Below, in pieces: positions 11,801-22,447 of a DNA stretch of 64,000 bases. This DNA is from Sorghum bicolor (taxonomy: Eukaryota > Streptophyta > Magnoliopsida > Poales > Poaceae): the NCBI RefSeq assembly GCF_000003195.3, contig NC_012873.2, positions 28,366,385 to 28,430,384 of the forward strand. Reading direction: 5' to 3'. Numbering within the stretch: the first letter of the stretch is position 1; the number at the start of each line of letters is the position of its first letter. Position numbers and translations under genes: made by a program. Below the pieces are notes generated by a model. The model saw only the letters and a list, made by a program, of their open reading frames with translations. It was not told the DNA's origin and made no database searches.

Positions 11801-14297
11801 AACATACCATATTCTCAGAAATCAATTTGGACGCACCCGATAGAACTCCTAGATCATGTGTGTCATATGGAATCTTGCTTCAATCTGTTTTGAGACAGTT
11901 TAGGTGCAAGATTGGTGCATGGTTTGTGCATAATGCACCATAGGCTCGAAAACCATTATGGAAGCACCCGATGGTACTCCTAGGTGAAGAGCTCAAGTGG
12001 AAGGTCGGTTTGATCTATTTGGAGATAGAGCTAATCTTGATGCAAGATAGGTGCACGGTTTGCATGGAACAAACCATATGCTAAGAAATCCATTTGGATG
12101 CATCCCAATAGAACTCCTAGATGACCTGTGTCATATGGAATCTCGCTTTGGTCTATTTGGAGACAGAGTTAGTTTTGGCGCAAGATAGGTACACAGTTTG
12201 CGCCTAATGCATCATAGGCTAAGAAACCATTTTGGATGCACTCGATGATACTCCTAGGTAAAGGGGCTCAAGTGGAAGCTCAGTTTGCATTGTTTGGAGA
12301 TAGTGCTAATCTTGATGCAAGATAGGTGCACGAATTGCATCGAACGTACCATGTGCTTAGAAATATATTTGGAAGCAACCAATAGAACTCCTAGATGACG
12401 TGTGTCATATAGAATCTCACTTCGGTCTCTTTGGAGATAGTGTTAGCTTCGGTGCAAGATAGGTACACGGTTTGTGCCTAATGCACCATAGGTAAAGAAA
12501 CTATTTTGGACGCACGCGATGGTACTCCCTGGTGAAGAGGCTCATGTGGAATCTTGGTTTTGTTTGTTTGGAGATAGTTCTAATCTTGATGCAAGATAGG
12601 TGCACGGTTTGCATGGAACATACCATATGCTCAGAAATCAATTTGGACACACCCGATGGAAATATAGATGCACCCGATAGAACTACTAGATGAAGTGTAT
12701 CATATGAAATCTCGCTTCAGTCTAGTTGGAGATAGTATTAGTTTCAGCGCAAGGTAGGTGCATGGTTTGTGTCCAATGCACCATAGGCACAGAAACCGTT
12801 GTGGAAGTTCCCGATGGTACTCCTAGGTGAAGAGGCTCAAGTGAAAGCTCGGTTCGGTCTATTTGGAGATAATGCTAATCTTGATACAAGATAGGTGTAC
12901 GGTTTGCATGGAACATACCATTTTCTTGGAAATCAATTTGGACGCACCCGATAGAACTCCGAGATCATGTGTGTCATATGGAATCTTGCTTCAATCTGTT
13001 TTGAGACAGTTTAGGTGCAAGATTGGTGCATGGTTTGCGCATAATGCACCATAGGCTCGAAAACCATTATGGAAGCACCCGATGGTACTCCTAGGTGAAG
13101 AGGCTCAAGTGGAAGGTCGGTTTGATCTATTTGGAGATAGAGCTAATCTAGATGCAAGATAGGTGCACGGTTTGCATGGAACAAACCATATGCTCAGAAA
13201 TCCATTTGGATGCATCCCAACAGAACTGCTAGATGACATGTGTCATATGGAATCTCGCTTTGGTCTATTTGGAGACAGAGTTAGTTTTGGCGCAAGATAG
13301 GTACACAGTTTGCGCCTAATGCATCATAGGCTAAGAAACCATTTTGGATGCACTCGATGATACTCCTAGGTAAAGGGGCTCAAGTGGATGCTCAGTTTGC
13401 TTTGTTTGGAGATAGTGCTAATCTTGATGCAAGATAGGTGCACGAATTGCATCGAACGTACCATATGCTTAGAAATATATTTGGAAGCATCAAATAGAAC
13501 TCCTAGATGATGTGTGTCATATAGAATCTCACTTCGGTCTCTTTGGAGATAGTGTTAGTTTCGGTGCAAGATAGGTACATGGTTTGTGCCAAATGCACCA
13601 TAGGCTAAGAAACTATTTTGGACGCACGCGATGGTACTCCTTGGTGAAGAGGCTCATGTGGAATCTTGGTTCTGTTTGTTTGGAGATAGTTCTAATCTTG
13701 ATGCAAGATAGGTGCACGGTTTGCATGGAACATACCATATGCTCAGAAATCAATTTGGACACACCCGATGGAACTGTAGATGCACCCAATGGAACTACTA
13801 GATGAAGTGTATCATATGGAATCTCGCTTTGGTCCAATTGGAGATAGTATTAGTTTTGGTGCAAGATAGTTACATGGTTTGTGCCCAGTGCACCATTGGC
13901 TCCGAAATCGTTGTGGAAGTTCCCGATGGTACTCCTAGGTGAAGAGGCTTAAGTGAAAGCTCGGTTCGATCTGTTTGGAGATAGTGCTAATCTTGATAAA
14001 AGATAGGTGTACGGTTTGCATGGAACATACCATATTCTCAGAAATCAATTTGGACGCACCCGATAGAACTCCTAGATCATGTGTGTCATATGGAATCTCG
14101 CTTCAATCTATTTGGAGACAGTGTTAGTTTAGGTGCAAGATTGGTGCATGGTTTGCGCATAATACACCATAGGCTCAGAAACCATTATTGAAGCACCCGA
14201 TGATAATCCTAGGTGAAGAGGCTCAAGTGGAAGTTTGGTTCGATCTATTTGGAGATAGTGCTAATCTTGATGCAATATAGCTGCACAGTTTGCATGG
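8847..14297. repeat. Centromeric satellite array, 8-mer HOR, block 2
   Basis: Continuation of block 1 in the same register. Equivalent points fall at 9148, 10261, 11373, 12463 and 13575. The step 6889 to 9148 is 2259 bp, which is exactly one HOR (1112) plus the solo LTR and one TSD (1147). The 11373 copy lacks the 21-bp internal duplication, which explains its shorter step of 1090 bp. The monomer near 14118 keeps the eight bases (GTTAGTTT) missing from the equivalent monomer of other copies. The block breaks off after GTTTGCATGG at about 14297, where the Tat-type element begins. Confidence 0.92.
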
Positions 14298-14860
14298 GAT
14301 GAGTCTTCGAGTACGGTTGGGAATGTAATCGTGCTCGGTGGTAAGCACAGTCCCCGAGCACGGCATGGAGAATAATCAGCCAGTCCCCGAGCATGGTTGG
14401 GAACGTAAACGTGCTCGCTGGTCGGCACAGTCCTCAGATTGTCAAACGAGTATACTAACCGGCCAGTCCCCGAGCGTACTAGGCTCAGTGGTCGGTACAA
14501 GCTATCGAGATATCAAAAGAACAGACTAGTCGACCAGTCCCCGAGCGTGACATGCTCAGTGGTCGATACAGTCAACAAGTATGTCAATTCCACCAACACA
14601 CCCACTTCTCTTTTTGAAAATATCATATCGCCGTATTAATGCGCGATGTGACGGAGCGTCCTGGCATATTGTCAGGCTATTGCATAAAAAGGCACGCATG
14701 GTAACTGTGCAGCCGCTCTTTGTGCAACCCAAGAAAAGGAAACCATCAATTATGCAGAAAAGTCACCATATTAACTGTGATAATTATTGAAAACCGAAAC
14801 GCCGCGGTCGCCGCAAGATCCGCCCACTTCCCCATAACGTGGAAAGTGGTAGAGGTGGAG
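14298..14860. repeat. Internal Tat-element region with AGTCCCCGAGC repeats
   Basis: No gene is visible. Four copies of the motif CAGTCCCCGAGC or a close variant occur near 14349, 14380, 14464 and 14535. Most are preceded about 20 bases earlier by GTGCTCGG or GCTCAGTGGTCG, so that GCTCGG and CCGAGC can pair as short stem-loops. The block sits upstream of the TATA box of the antisense gene and could be part of its promoter; that role is inference. Confidence 0.6.
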
Positions 14861-14867
14861 TCGATGT

Positions 14868-14874
14868 TATAAAA
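14868..14874 (+). promoter_or_regulatory. TATA box of the antisense extra gene
   Basis: TTATAAAAAG at 14867-14876 lies about 114 bp upstream of the ATG at 14988. A start site near 14900 would give a leader of about 90 bases. It is the only good plus-strand TATA motif near the gene start. Use as a promoter is inference. Confidence 0.55.
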
Positions 14875-15875
14875 AGCTCAAAGCGGTGTCCATACTCTTT
14901 ACCCAGCCTTTGCCTACAAGCCTTTTGCCCTTGCCATTGTTGCCTCCTTCCACTGCCATCTTTACCAAAGTTCTTTCTACGGCGTCAATGGCGAAGAGCG
15001 ACACGAAGAAAAGGGCCGAGTTGATGGCCAAGGAGTGGAAGAAGTCCCGGAGGAGCACGAGGTCCCTCAACGACCTCGTCGGAATGGGTCTGCTACACAA
15101 CCAGGAGCTCGGCGGCTGGAGGGCGCCAGAGGGGGAGAGCTACCCCATCCCCCGCGCTGGTGAGATTGTTGTTTTTTAGGATTTCTTCAAGAGGGGTTTT
15201 GGGATTCCCGTCCATCCTTTTCTTCAGGGCCTTCTTCTTTACTATGAGATCGGGATCTGCAATCTACACCCGAACTCCATTCTCCTCATTTCTACCTTCA
15301 TTCATTTGTGCAAAGCCTATGATGGAATCGAGCTGCACTTCGACCTCTTCTGCTATCTTTTCTATTTGCGAAAGAAAGGAGCAGTTGGAGGCTCCAAGAT
15401 TGCAGGTGGAGTATACCTCAATCTACGTGACGGGATGAAGAACCGGTACCTCAGCTGCCCATGGAACATTTCCCTCACTGAATGGTACAAGAAGTGGTTC
15501 TACATCAGGGAGGAGCCGGGCAGCACAACATTCTGCGACGTGGGCTACATCCCTGAGAAGAGGGTCAGCTACACAGATCGTCTAGAGTACAACGGTCAAG
15601 TGGCAGAGCTGATGATCCTGATCGACTGGTCCCGCTTAGACGGGCCAGGAGTGGTCGGGAACTTCCTTGTGCGACGAGTGATGCCCTGCCAGAGGAGGGT
15701 GCACTCGACATATGAGTATGCGAGGAGTCAAGACCCGACCAGGATGTGCCCGGATGGTCTGGGGAAGACAGAGGTCTAGCAGCTGATGAACGAGTTGTTC
15801 AACTTGTTTGATGATAACTTCGTTCGAAGTGATGATCGGATGCACGCCTTCAAGCTAGGACGACCAGCTCCTAAG

Positions 15876-15960
15876 GTAAACGAGCACTGTTATTGAGTTG
15901 TATCGCTATGTGGATACTATTGCCTCTTGGTTTGATGGATTGACATTGGTTTTATTGCAG
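15876..15960 (+). other. Intron of the antisense gene
   Basis: The donor AAG/GTAAAC and the acceptor TTTTATTGCAG bound an 85-bp AT-rich segment between two stretches that read as protein. It is of normal size for a plant intron. Confidence 0.65.
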
Positions 15961-17103
15961 ATTCGAGACATTGACCGATGCTCGGTGTATGTATCACTGG
16001 CACCCGGTATGGATCAGCCTGCTGGGGTGGACCAGGTAGTGGATGATGCTGCTCGGTGCCCCCAATACACTAGCAGCGAAGAAGAGCAGAACCGACCGGC
16101 GCCGACCACCAAAGACAGGGTGGCGGGGAAGAGGCCAATGGCCGTAGAGCCATCCCCTACGAAGGCATTGCCGGTGGAGACCAGCTAGGCTCCAAAGCGT
16201 CATCGGCTCGTGAGGATCGCCGACGACAAGGACGAAGAGGAGGAGGCTGCACCATCTTTGGTCAGGAGACCGCGCAGTCGGCCTGACGTTGCGTCGATCA
16301 CCGTTGGTCGGGAGACCAGTGAGCCTCCGGCCCCGCACACCGAGCCGACATGACTTGGGGGGGGGGGCAGAGCCAGTAGCGGCGACTGGTAGGACCAGGA
16401 GGAGGTTCTTCACAGCGACACACAGGCGCTCTGACCTGTAAGTTCTACAACCTGTCTTCTACACTTCCTCCTTGTTGTTGTGTTTTTTTTGTTACGAGTT
16501 TGTGACGTCGGCATGATATCTTCTTTTGCTAGTGCGGCGTCGGATGTTGATCCAGGCAACATCGCCGACCAGAGTACGGTCGAGCCGGCGGTTGTCGTTG
16601 AAAACGCCACCGAGCAGACCACCCAGGAGCCAACCGAGGAGCAGCCCACGGTTGTGACTGCAACGGAGACTGCCGAGGAGGGCCCGGCTCAAGCGAGGAT
16701 CGAGGCGAGTACCCCAACAAGGGACGATGAGGCTACAAGGACGCCTCCCCCCGAGCAGTGTCGCGAAGGAGGGAGTCAGAGCCCTGACTCCCCCACCCGC
16801 GGAAGAAAGGAGGGCCCCAACTCCACCCCTAGCGGAGACTTCTTCACCAAGGGCTCCCCTGGTCGGGCTAAGGGTCCTATGATACCTGTTACCATGGCTA
16901 GGGGTAGCGCGAAGGGCGAGGAGGCACAGGCGACCTCCGACGACGTGGTGGAGGAGATCTAGGGGCGCCCCCAAGATGGTCGCCAACACGTTTTTGTGTG
17001 GCGCCAACACGGGGACCACTTCATCGGTCACGAGGAGCTCGCCGAGACCGAGGAGGCGGCCAGAGTAGAGCGCGCTGCCAAGCGGCTTGTCGAAGAAGTC
17101 AAG

Positions 17104-17179
17104 GTAAGTATTCTTGTGTTCTGCCAAGATGTGTATGTATTGTTGTTTTTCTGCTTCACAATATGTGTAATTCTTGCAG
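17104..17179 (+). other. Intron of the antisense gene
   Basis: The consensus donor AAG/GTAAGT and the acceptor TTCTTGCAG/G bound 76 bp of T-rich sequence. It separates two charged, coiled-coil-like exons. Confidence 0.7.
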
Positions 17180-18241
17180 GGCGCAATGAAAACGGCGAAG
17201 TACCGAAAGAGGTGCTTCGACCAAATTGAAGGGATCGTGGCCGAGAATAAGGCCCTGACCGCGGAGGTGGACCGCCTTCGGTCGGAGGCCGAGGAGAAGG
17301 CAGCCGAGAAGGCAGCTCAGGAAGAGCGCCTGCTCGATCTTAATCGGCGACTAGCCGACAAGGATCTGGAGAAAGAAAGGTAAGTCATGTGTTCCGAGCA
17401 GCTGTAGTTTAACTGCGCGATTGGTTTTGTTGACCAGCGACTATTTCTACAGATCTGGAGGAGGTAATTTTGTGCTTCTGAGAAGAAAAGGAGCGACTCG
17501 ACCAGGAGCGTGCCGGCGCACTAGAGGCCGGGCGCCAAGCTGGCGAGGAGCTGATGAACAAAGAGTCGAGAATTGGCTGGTGAGAGCCGTTTCGCCCTTT
17601 TTGGACTACACAATGTTCCTCTTGCCGTGTTTATACTGACTTCGTGCTTGGTTTTCTTTGGAAATTTTATCATAGTGCTTAAAGGTAACACCAAGAAGCA
17701 CCTCGACGAGTTGGTCAAAGACCGGGACTCCTGGAAGGCCAATTGTATCAAGATCTAGAAAGGAGTGGCCCCGGTGCTCGACTTGATCAGCCCCGAGCTG
17801 CCTGAAGACCAGCCCCACGCACCGAGGCTGACCCCTATCGAGAAGGCGTAGCAAGCGTGGGGTTGGTTGCAGCAGTTCATCAAGGACGTCGGAGAGTTCG
17901 CCGGAGCGCACGTCCTCAGCATGGTACGTGCCCACTATCCTCTGCTTGACTTGTCCCGGTTAGAGAGAGGGTATCCCAAGGAGGTTGGTCCGCAGGAGGC
18001 GGATGAACTTCGTGTCGGCCTGCTCGATATGTCGTCGACAGTGATCGGCGACATAAACCTCTGTGGGATGTCAACCCCTCTCAACCAACCAGGATCAGAC
18101 AGGTTGGCCAGGGAGTTGTCGGGGGCGTCCATTGCAGGAGATGGGCGGTCGACGCCTACGGTCTCGACCAGCCAGACGCCGGTGGCCCCGACCCCTTCGA
18201 TTGAGCAGCAGAGCCGTGCGGGTGATCAGCCCGAGCAGTAG

Positions 18242-18512
18242 GCCTATAAAGTAGTCTGTAGGAGTAGACTAGAGGCCACCCAGAGGGGTGTTTATTGTAA
18301 ACTTTGTGTATAAAGTTTGGAATAAAGCTTAATTTATCATAACCATGGTTTTGAGCGCTGCAATATTGTTTGAGTGATATATCACTGAGTCAAATTGACG
18401 GCCTCTGGGGACCTTTGTCCCTGAAAGTAATTGTAGCACTTGTCGAATATTCTGCATATGAAAAAGTATATAGCAAGAAAGACAAATTTTATTATTACTC
18501 ATCATAAAAGAT
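18242..18512. terminator. Convergent 3' region with poly(A) signal
   Basis: AATAAA at 18321-18326 lies 80 bp after the antisense gene stop, in an AT-rich context (TTTGTGTATAAAG upstream). It is the likely polyadenylation signal of that gene. The integrase frame of the minus-strand pol ends near 18536, so the two genes are convergent with an about 290-bp spacer. No other gene is seen here. Confidence 0.55.
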
Positions 18513-18535
18513 TTAAAAATGAAATGTACTGGAAC

Positions 18536-19658
18536 TTAGGGATACAAATGGTGCAGTTTGTCTATGTGCCAGGAGTTGGGCAAGCGTGTTCCATCTAGGT
18601 ACGCCAGTCTGTAAGATGTAGGGCGTGTGACTTCGGCGACCACAAAGGGTCCTTCCCAGGGTGTAGATAACTTGTGCATTCCTTCCTGGCTTGTTTTCCA
18701 TTTGAGTACCAAATCGCCGACCACGAAGGAGCGGTCTTTGACGTTCCTGTTGTGGTACCGCCTAATAGTTTCGAGATACTTCGCTGTTCAAAGACACGAG
18801 ATTAGGCGCTTTTCTTCTGTACAGTTAATTTTGAGCTCCCTGGAGAGGTCGGCCGAATTCTGGTCGAAATGTTCGACTCTTGGAGATCCAAAGACCACGT
18901 CCGAAGGGAGCACCGCTTCGGTGCCGTAAACCATGAAGTAGGGCGATACACCTGTGTTGCGACTAGTCTGTGTTCGGAGACCCTAGACCACAGCCGGTAA
19001 CTCTTTCATCCATCGTCCTGGTGCTCTGTCGTTTTCAGTGTAGCCTTTTCTTCAAAGCATCGATAATCATTCCGTTTGCTTGCTCCACTTTACCGTTGGC
19101 CCGCGGGTGGGCTACCGACACGTACTTTATGACTATGCCTCTGTCATCGCAGAAGTCCCAGAATGTAGTGCCGGTGAACTGGGTGCCTAGGTTAGTAATT
19201 ATGCTGTTGGGAATCCCGAATTTGTGTATGATTTGATTGAGGAACTCCATAGCCTTCTCGGAAGTTGCTTTGACAAGTGGCATGTACTCGATCCATTTTG
19301 AGAATTTGTCGATTAGCACGAACACGAATTTGAAGTTGTCGGGGGCCGGCTTGAATGACCCGATCATGTGGAGGCCCCAACAGGCGAACGGCCAGGATGA
19401 CGGAATGGTCTAGATCTCGTGAGCGGGTACGTGGGTCCGCTTAGCAAAGAACTAGCATCCTTCACAATGTCGGACCAGTTTCTCAGTGTCGGCAACTGCT
19501 GTTGGCCAATAAAAACATGCTCGGAAGGCTTTCCCGACCAGTGTTCTGGAGGCGGCATGGTTGCCATAGGACCCAGTGTGTATGTCGTCTAGTAGCTTGA
19601 TGCCATCATCTTGGGATATGCATTTCAGCAATACTTCTGAGCTTGCGTTCTTACGCAT
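18536..19658 (-). pseudogene. Integrase of the Tat element, broken
   Basis: Minus-strand fragments in order: a zinc-binding region (GNHAASRTLVGKAFRACFYW followed by VRHCEGC, about 19600-19452), the catalytic core (19367-19035, VLIDKFSKWIEYMP, then GIPNSIITNLGTQFTG, then VAHPRANGKVEQANG), and a C-terminal SH3-like part (18724-18536, GDLVLKWK and GPFVVAEVTRP). The enzyme would insert the cDNA of the element into chromosomes. The fragments lie in different frames. The second catalytic aspartate, expected in the I-x-T-D-x-G-T motif, is Asn here, so the core would be inactive even if translated. Confidence 0.82.
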
Positions 19659-20245
19659 AAGTTTGCTATTGACCAGTATGAAGTTCTTAGATCGCCGGAT
19701 AAGGCGCTCGTTCTCCGTTTTATCTTGATGTCCCGAACCGAGTCGTGGCTGCTGGTTGTCGGAGTAGTATCGTCTATGAGCATTGCCTCATTGGGAGACT
19801 CGCCGACTAGGTCTACACCGACCCTTGGCGTGTGAATATCTTGGACGAAAACACCCTGCGGAACCTGAGCCCGGGATGATCCTATTTTCGACAACACATC
19901 TGCTGTCTGGTTCCTGTCCCGGACCACGTGGATGTATTCTATGCCGTAAAAATTGGATTCCCATTTCTGGATTTCTTTGCAGTAGAGGTCCATCTTCTCG
20001 TGAGTTGTGTCCCATTCCTTATTTAACTGGTTAATGACTAGGGTAGAGTCACCATGGATGAAAAGACGTTTGACTCCCAGTTCGACGGCCAGTCGAATGC
20101 CATGCAAGCATGCTTCGTATTCAGCGACGTTGTTAGATGCCGGAAAGAGGATCCTAAGGATGTAGCGAAGTTTGTCCTTGTTTGGTGAAATGAAAAGTAT
20201 TCCGGTGCCGGCGCCATTGATGTTTAGGGATCCGTCGAAGAACAT
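19625..20245 (-). pseudogene. Second (archaeal-type) RNase H of the Tat element
   Basis: An open frame of 206 codons starts with the FFDGSLNINGAGTGI motif and continues with SNNVAEYEACLHGI, IHGDSTLVINQL and RDRNQTADVLSKI. These are the D-E-D-D positions of an RVT_3 type RNase H. Plant Tat elements are known to carry this additional domain between the Ty3-type RNase H and integrase. It would degrade RNA in RNA-DNA hybrids during reverse transcription. The frame is open but sits in a pol that is broken on both sides. Confidence 0.82.
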
Positions 20246-20744
20246 TGACCAGTGGTCGGAGGCATCCAGAGGGGGGAGCTCATTGAGATCCGACCATTCC
20301 GCAATTAAGTCAACCAGGGCCTAGGACTTGACGGTAGTGCGACTCTGGAAGTCTAGGGAGAATGGGCATAATTCCATTGTCTATTTTACAATTCTGCCGT
20401 TGGCGTCTTTGTTGCGCAAAATATCCCCTAAAGGAAAGCTGGTAGTTACAAAAACTCGTTGGCCGTCAAAGTAATGCTTTAGCTTCCATGAGGTGATCAA
20501 GATAGCGTAGATTAGCTTTTGTATCTGAGGATACCTGGTCTTGGATTCGTTTAGGACTTCGCCTATGAAGTAAACAGGCCTCTAGACTTTGTAGACCTGG
20601 CCTGGTTCATCCCGCTCGACCACCATTGCTGTGGAGACAACTCGGTCGGTAGCTGCTATGTAAAGGAGCAGGTCCTTGTTAGGTTGAGGTGCGGTGAGGA
20701 CGGGTGGTGAGGTGAGGAAAGTTTTGAGCTGGGTGAACGCAGCG
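20246..20744 (-). pseudogene. Ty3-type RNase H region of the Tat element, broken
   Basis: Translated on the minus strand, this segment gives a continuous but interrupted match to the first RNase H: an AAFTQLKTFLTSPPVL start, then AATDRVVSTAMVVERDEPGQ, then [18 protein letters not shown] and a HYFDGQ end. An in-frame TAG lies near 20585 and others follow, so no long open frame remains. It lies exactly between the RT and the second RNase H, which is the expected order for the lineage. Confidence 0.65.
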
Positions 20745-21626
20745 TTAGCTTCTTCTGTCCACGAGAATTTTTATGATGCCTTTAGAAGTTTGAAAAAGGG
20801 AAGGCCTTTTTCCCCCAGCCTGGATATAAAACCGGCTGAGAGCAGCCATGCAACCGGTGAGCTTTTGAATGTCCTTGACGTTCTTCGGTGGTCGCATATC
20901 GAGCACCGCCTTAACTTTCGAAGGATTCGGCCGTATGCCGTCGCGGCTGACGACGTTGCCGAGTAGTAGACCAGAGGGAACCCCGAAGATACACTTTTTG
21001 GGATTGAGCTTCCACTTGTATTTATTTAGCGCCTTAAAAGTGCGGTCCAAGTTGTCGATTAGGGTGCTTGCATCCCTGGTTTCGACGACGATGTCATCAA
21101 CGTAAGCCTCGACGAGGTCGTCACGTATCTCGTCACGGAGGCATTGCTGAACGCCACGTTGATAGGTGGCCCCAGCGTTTTTTAGTCCAAAGGACATAGT
21201 GGTGTAACAATATGCGCCGAAAGGAGTAATGAAGGAAGTTTTAATCTGGTTGTCTTCCTTTAGCAAGATCTGGTGATAACCAGAGTAACAGTTGAGAAAA
21301 GAATGGAGTTCGCATCTGGCCATTGAATCGACCACCTCGTCGATACGAGGGAGACCGAAAGGATCTTTAGGACAGTGTTTATTGAGATCGGTGTAATCAA
21401 CGCACATTCTCCATTCATTATTCTTTTCTCTTACAAGAACTGGATTGGTGAGCCAATCGGGATGATACACTTCTTTAATAAATCCGGCTGCTAGTAGCCG
21501 TGTTATTTCTGTCCTAATAGCCTCCTTTTTGTCACGAGCGAACCGTCGGAGTTTCTGCTTGATAGGTCTTGCGGTCTTCGAGACGTTTAAGGAGTGCTCG
21601 ATCAGGTTCCGTGGGACGTCGGGCAT
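20745..21626 (-). pseudogene. Reverse transcriptase domain of the Tat element
   Basis: A 293-codon open frame holds the palm and fingers of a Ty3/gypsy RT: GFIKEVYHPDWLTNPVLVR, WRMCVDYTDLNKHCPKD, a degenerate GYHQI block, TTMSFGLKNAGATYQR and the catalytic box AYVDDIVV with both aspartates. The thumb follows (KCIFGVPSGLLLGNVVS and IQKLTGCMAALSRFI-like). The sequence is characteristic of the Tat lineage. The domain itself is nearly intact, but connections upstream (protease, stop near 21812) and downstream are broken. Confidence 0.87.
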
Positions 21627-21809
21627 GTCCGTGGGTTTCCATGCGAAAACGCTTACATTGTCCCTTAGAAACCTGACGAGCGTGTCTTCCTATTTAGGGT
21701 CCAGGTTGGCCCCGATAAGAGCCGTCTTCTCGGGGCTGCCATCAACCAGCTGTACTTCCTTGTATTCTTTGGACTTTGAGTTTTTTCTTGGAGTCTCCTG
21801 CTCGGGTAG

Positions 21810-22430
21810 CTAGAGCTGGTCGGGTGGAACTTGCGTAGCTTGGGCTACAGTCTCTGCCATGCGTATCGAGAGATCGATTGCCTCAGTGATCTTGAAGCTT
21901 TCCTCCTCGCAAGTATATGCGGTGTAGACGTTGCCTCTGACGGTCAAGACGCCTTTCTCAGTTGGCATTTTGAGGACCAGGTATGAGTAGTGCGGGACTG
22001 CCATGAACTTGGTCAACGAGGGCTGGCCTAGAATTGCGTGATAAGTACCATAGAAGTCGGCGACCACGAAGTTGATGAACTCTGTACGAAAGTGGTCGGG
22101 TGTCCCAAACTGGACAGGCAGCGTTATCTGCCCGAGGGGTACTAAACTTTGACCTGGCAGGACACCCCAGAACTGAGCATCATACGACTTTAATTGCGCC
22201 GAGGTTAGCTTGAGAGCAGGCAGGCTATTGCGGAAAAGAATATCGATGGAGCTGCCCCCGTCGACGAGCAAGTGCTCGAACCTGACGCTGTTGATGCAAG
22301 GGTCTAGGATCAGAGGAAAATGTCCTGGTTCTGGGATGGCAACCCATTGGCCCTGCCTGTTGAAGGACATCTCTTTGTGCGACCAGGGAGGGAATTTTGG
22401 GTCGGCGATCAGGCCATCTGTGCTGTCCAC
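21810..22430 (-). pseudogene. Aspartic protease region of the Tat element
   Basis: A 206-codon open frame contains the retropepsin motif LLVDGGSSIDILF near its first third and the second conserved block YHAILGQPSLTKFMAVPHYS. Retropepsins process Gag-Pol; DGGSS is the usual Tat form of the D-T/S-G motif. The frame ends in a stop at the junction to the RT part. Confidence 0.78.
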
Positions 22431-22447
22431 ATTGAGGAAGGCTCTCT

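Larger units (their letters stand above)
14988..18241 (+). pseudogene. Antisense extra gene of the Tat element (gypsy-type transposon domain protein), broken
   Basis: This is the plus-strand gene typical of grass Tat elements and lies opposite to gag-pol. The first exon (ATG 14988 to about 15875) encodes a KRAELMAKEWKKS-type start and then a conserved block with YEIGICNLHPNS, GGVYLNLRDGMKNRYL and WYKKWFYIREEPGS. I recall this as the putative gypsy-type transposon domain (Pfam PF04195). Likely introns have GT-AG ends at 15876-15960, 16438-about 16541, 17104-17179, 17380-17452 and 17580-17684. The 17180-17379 exon is a charged coiled coil (ENKALTAEVDRLRSEAEEK). The C-terminal exon ends at 18241. 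Breaks: TAG at 15177-15179, TAG at 15777-15779, TAG at 16186-16188, a run of 11 G at 16357-16367 that shifts frame, and stops near 17489, 17756 and 17849. Function unknown; exon borders are inferred from sequence alone. Confidence 0.75.

Noticed and set aside
1695..13837. Families of 60-76 codon open frames recurring every 1112 bp on both strands in the satellite
   Set aside because: They follow the HOR exactly, occur in several frames, often lack an ATG and have no protein motif. They are by-products of the repeat.
1614..14297. CENP-B-box-like motif in the satellite monomer
   Set aside because: The pieces TTCGATCTGTTTGG and TTCGGTCTGTTTGG lack the spaced A and CGGG required, so there is no support.
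14886..15179. 97-codon frame with an upstream start at 14886
   Set aside because: The start codon there is GTG, 18 bases after the TATA box. The first ATG of the conserved protein is at 14988.
16492..17127. 211-codon minus-strand frame
   Set aside because: It is the reverse complement of Glu/Ala/Thr-rich exon sequence of the antisense gene, with no motif of its own.
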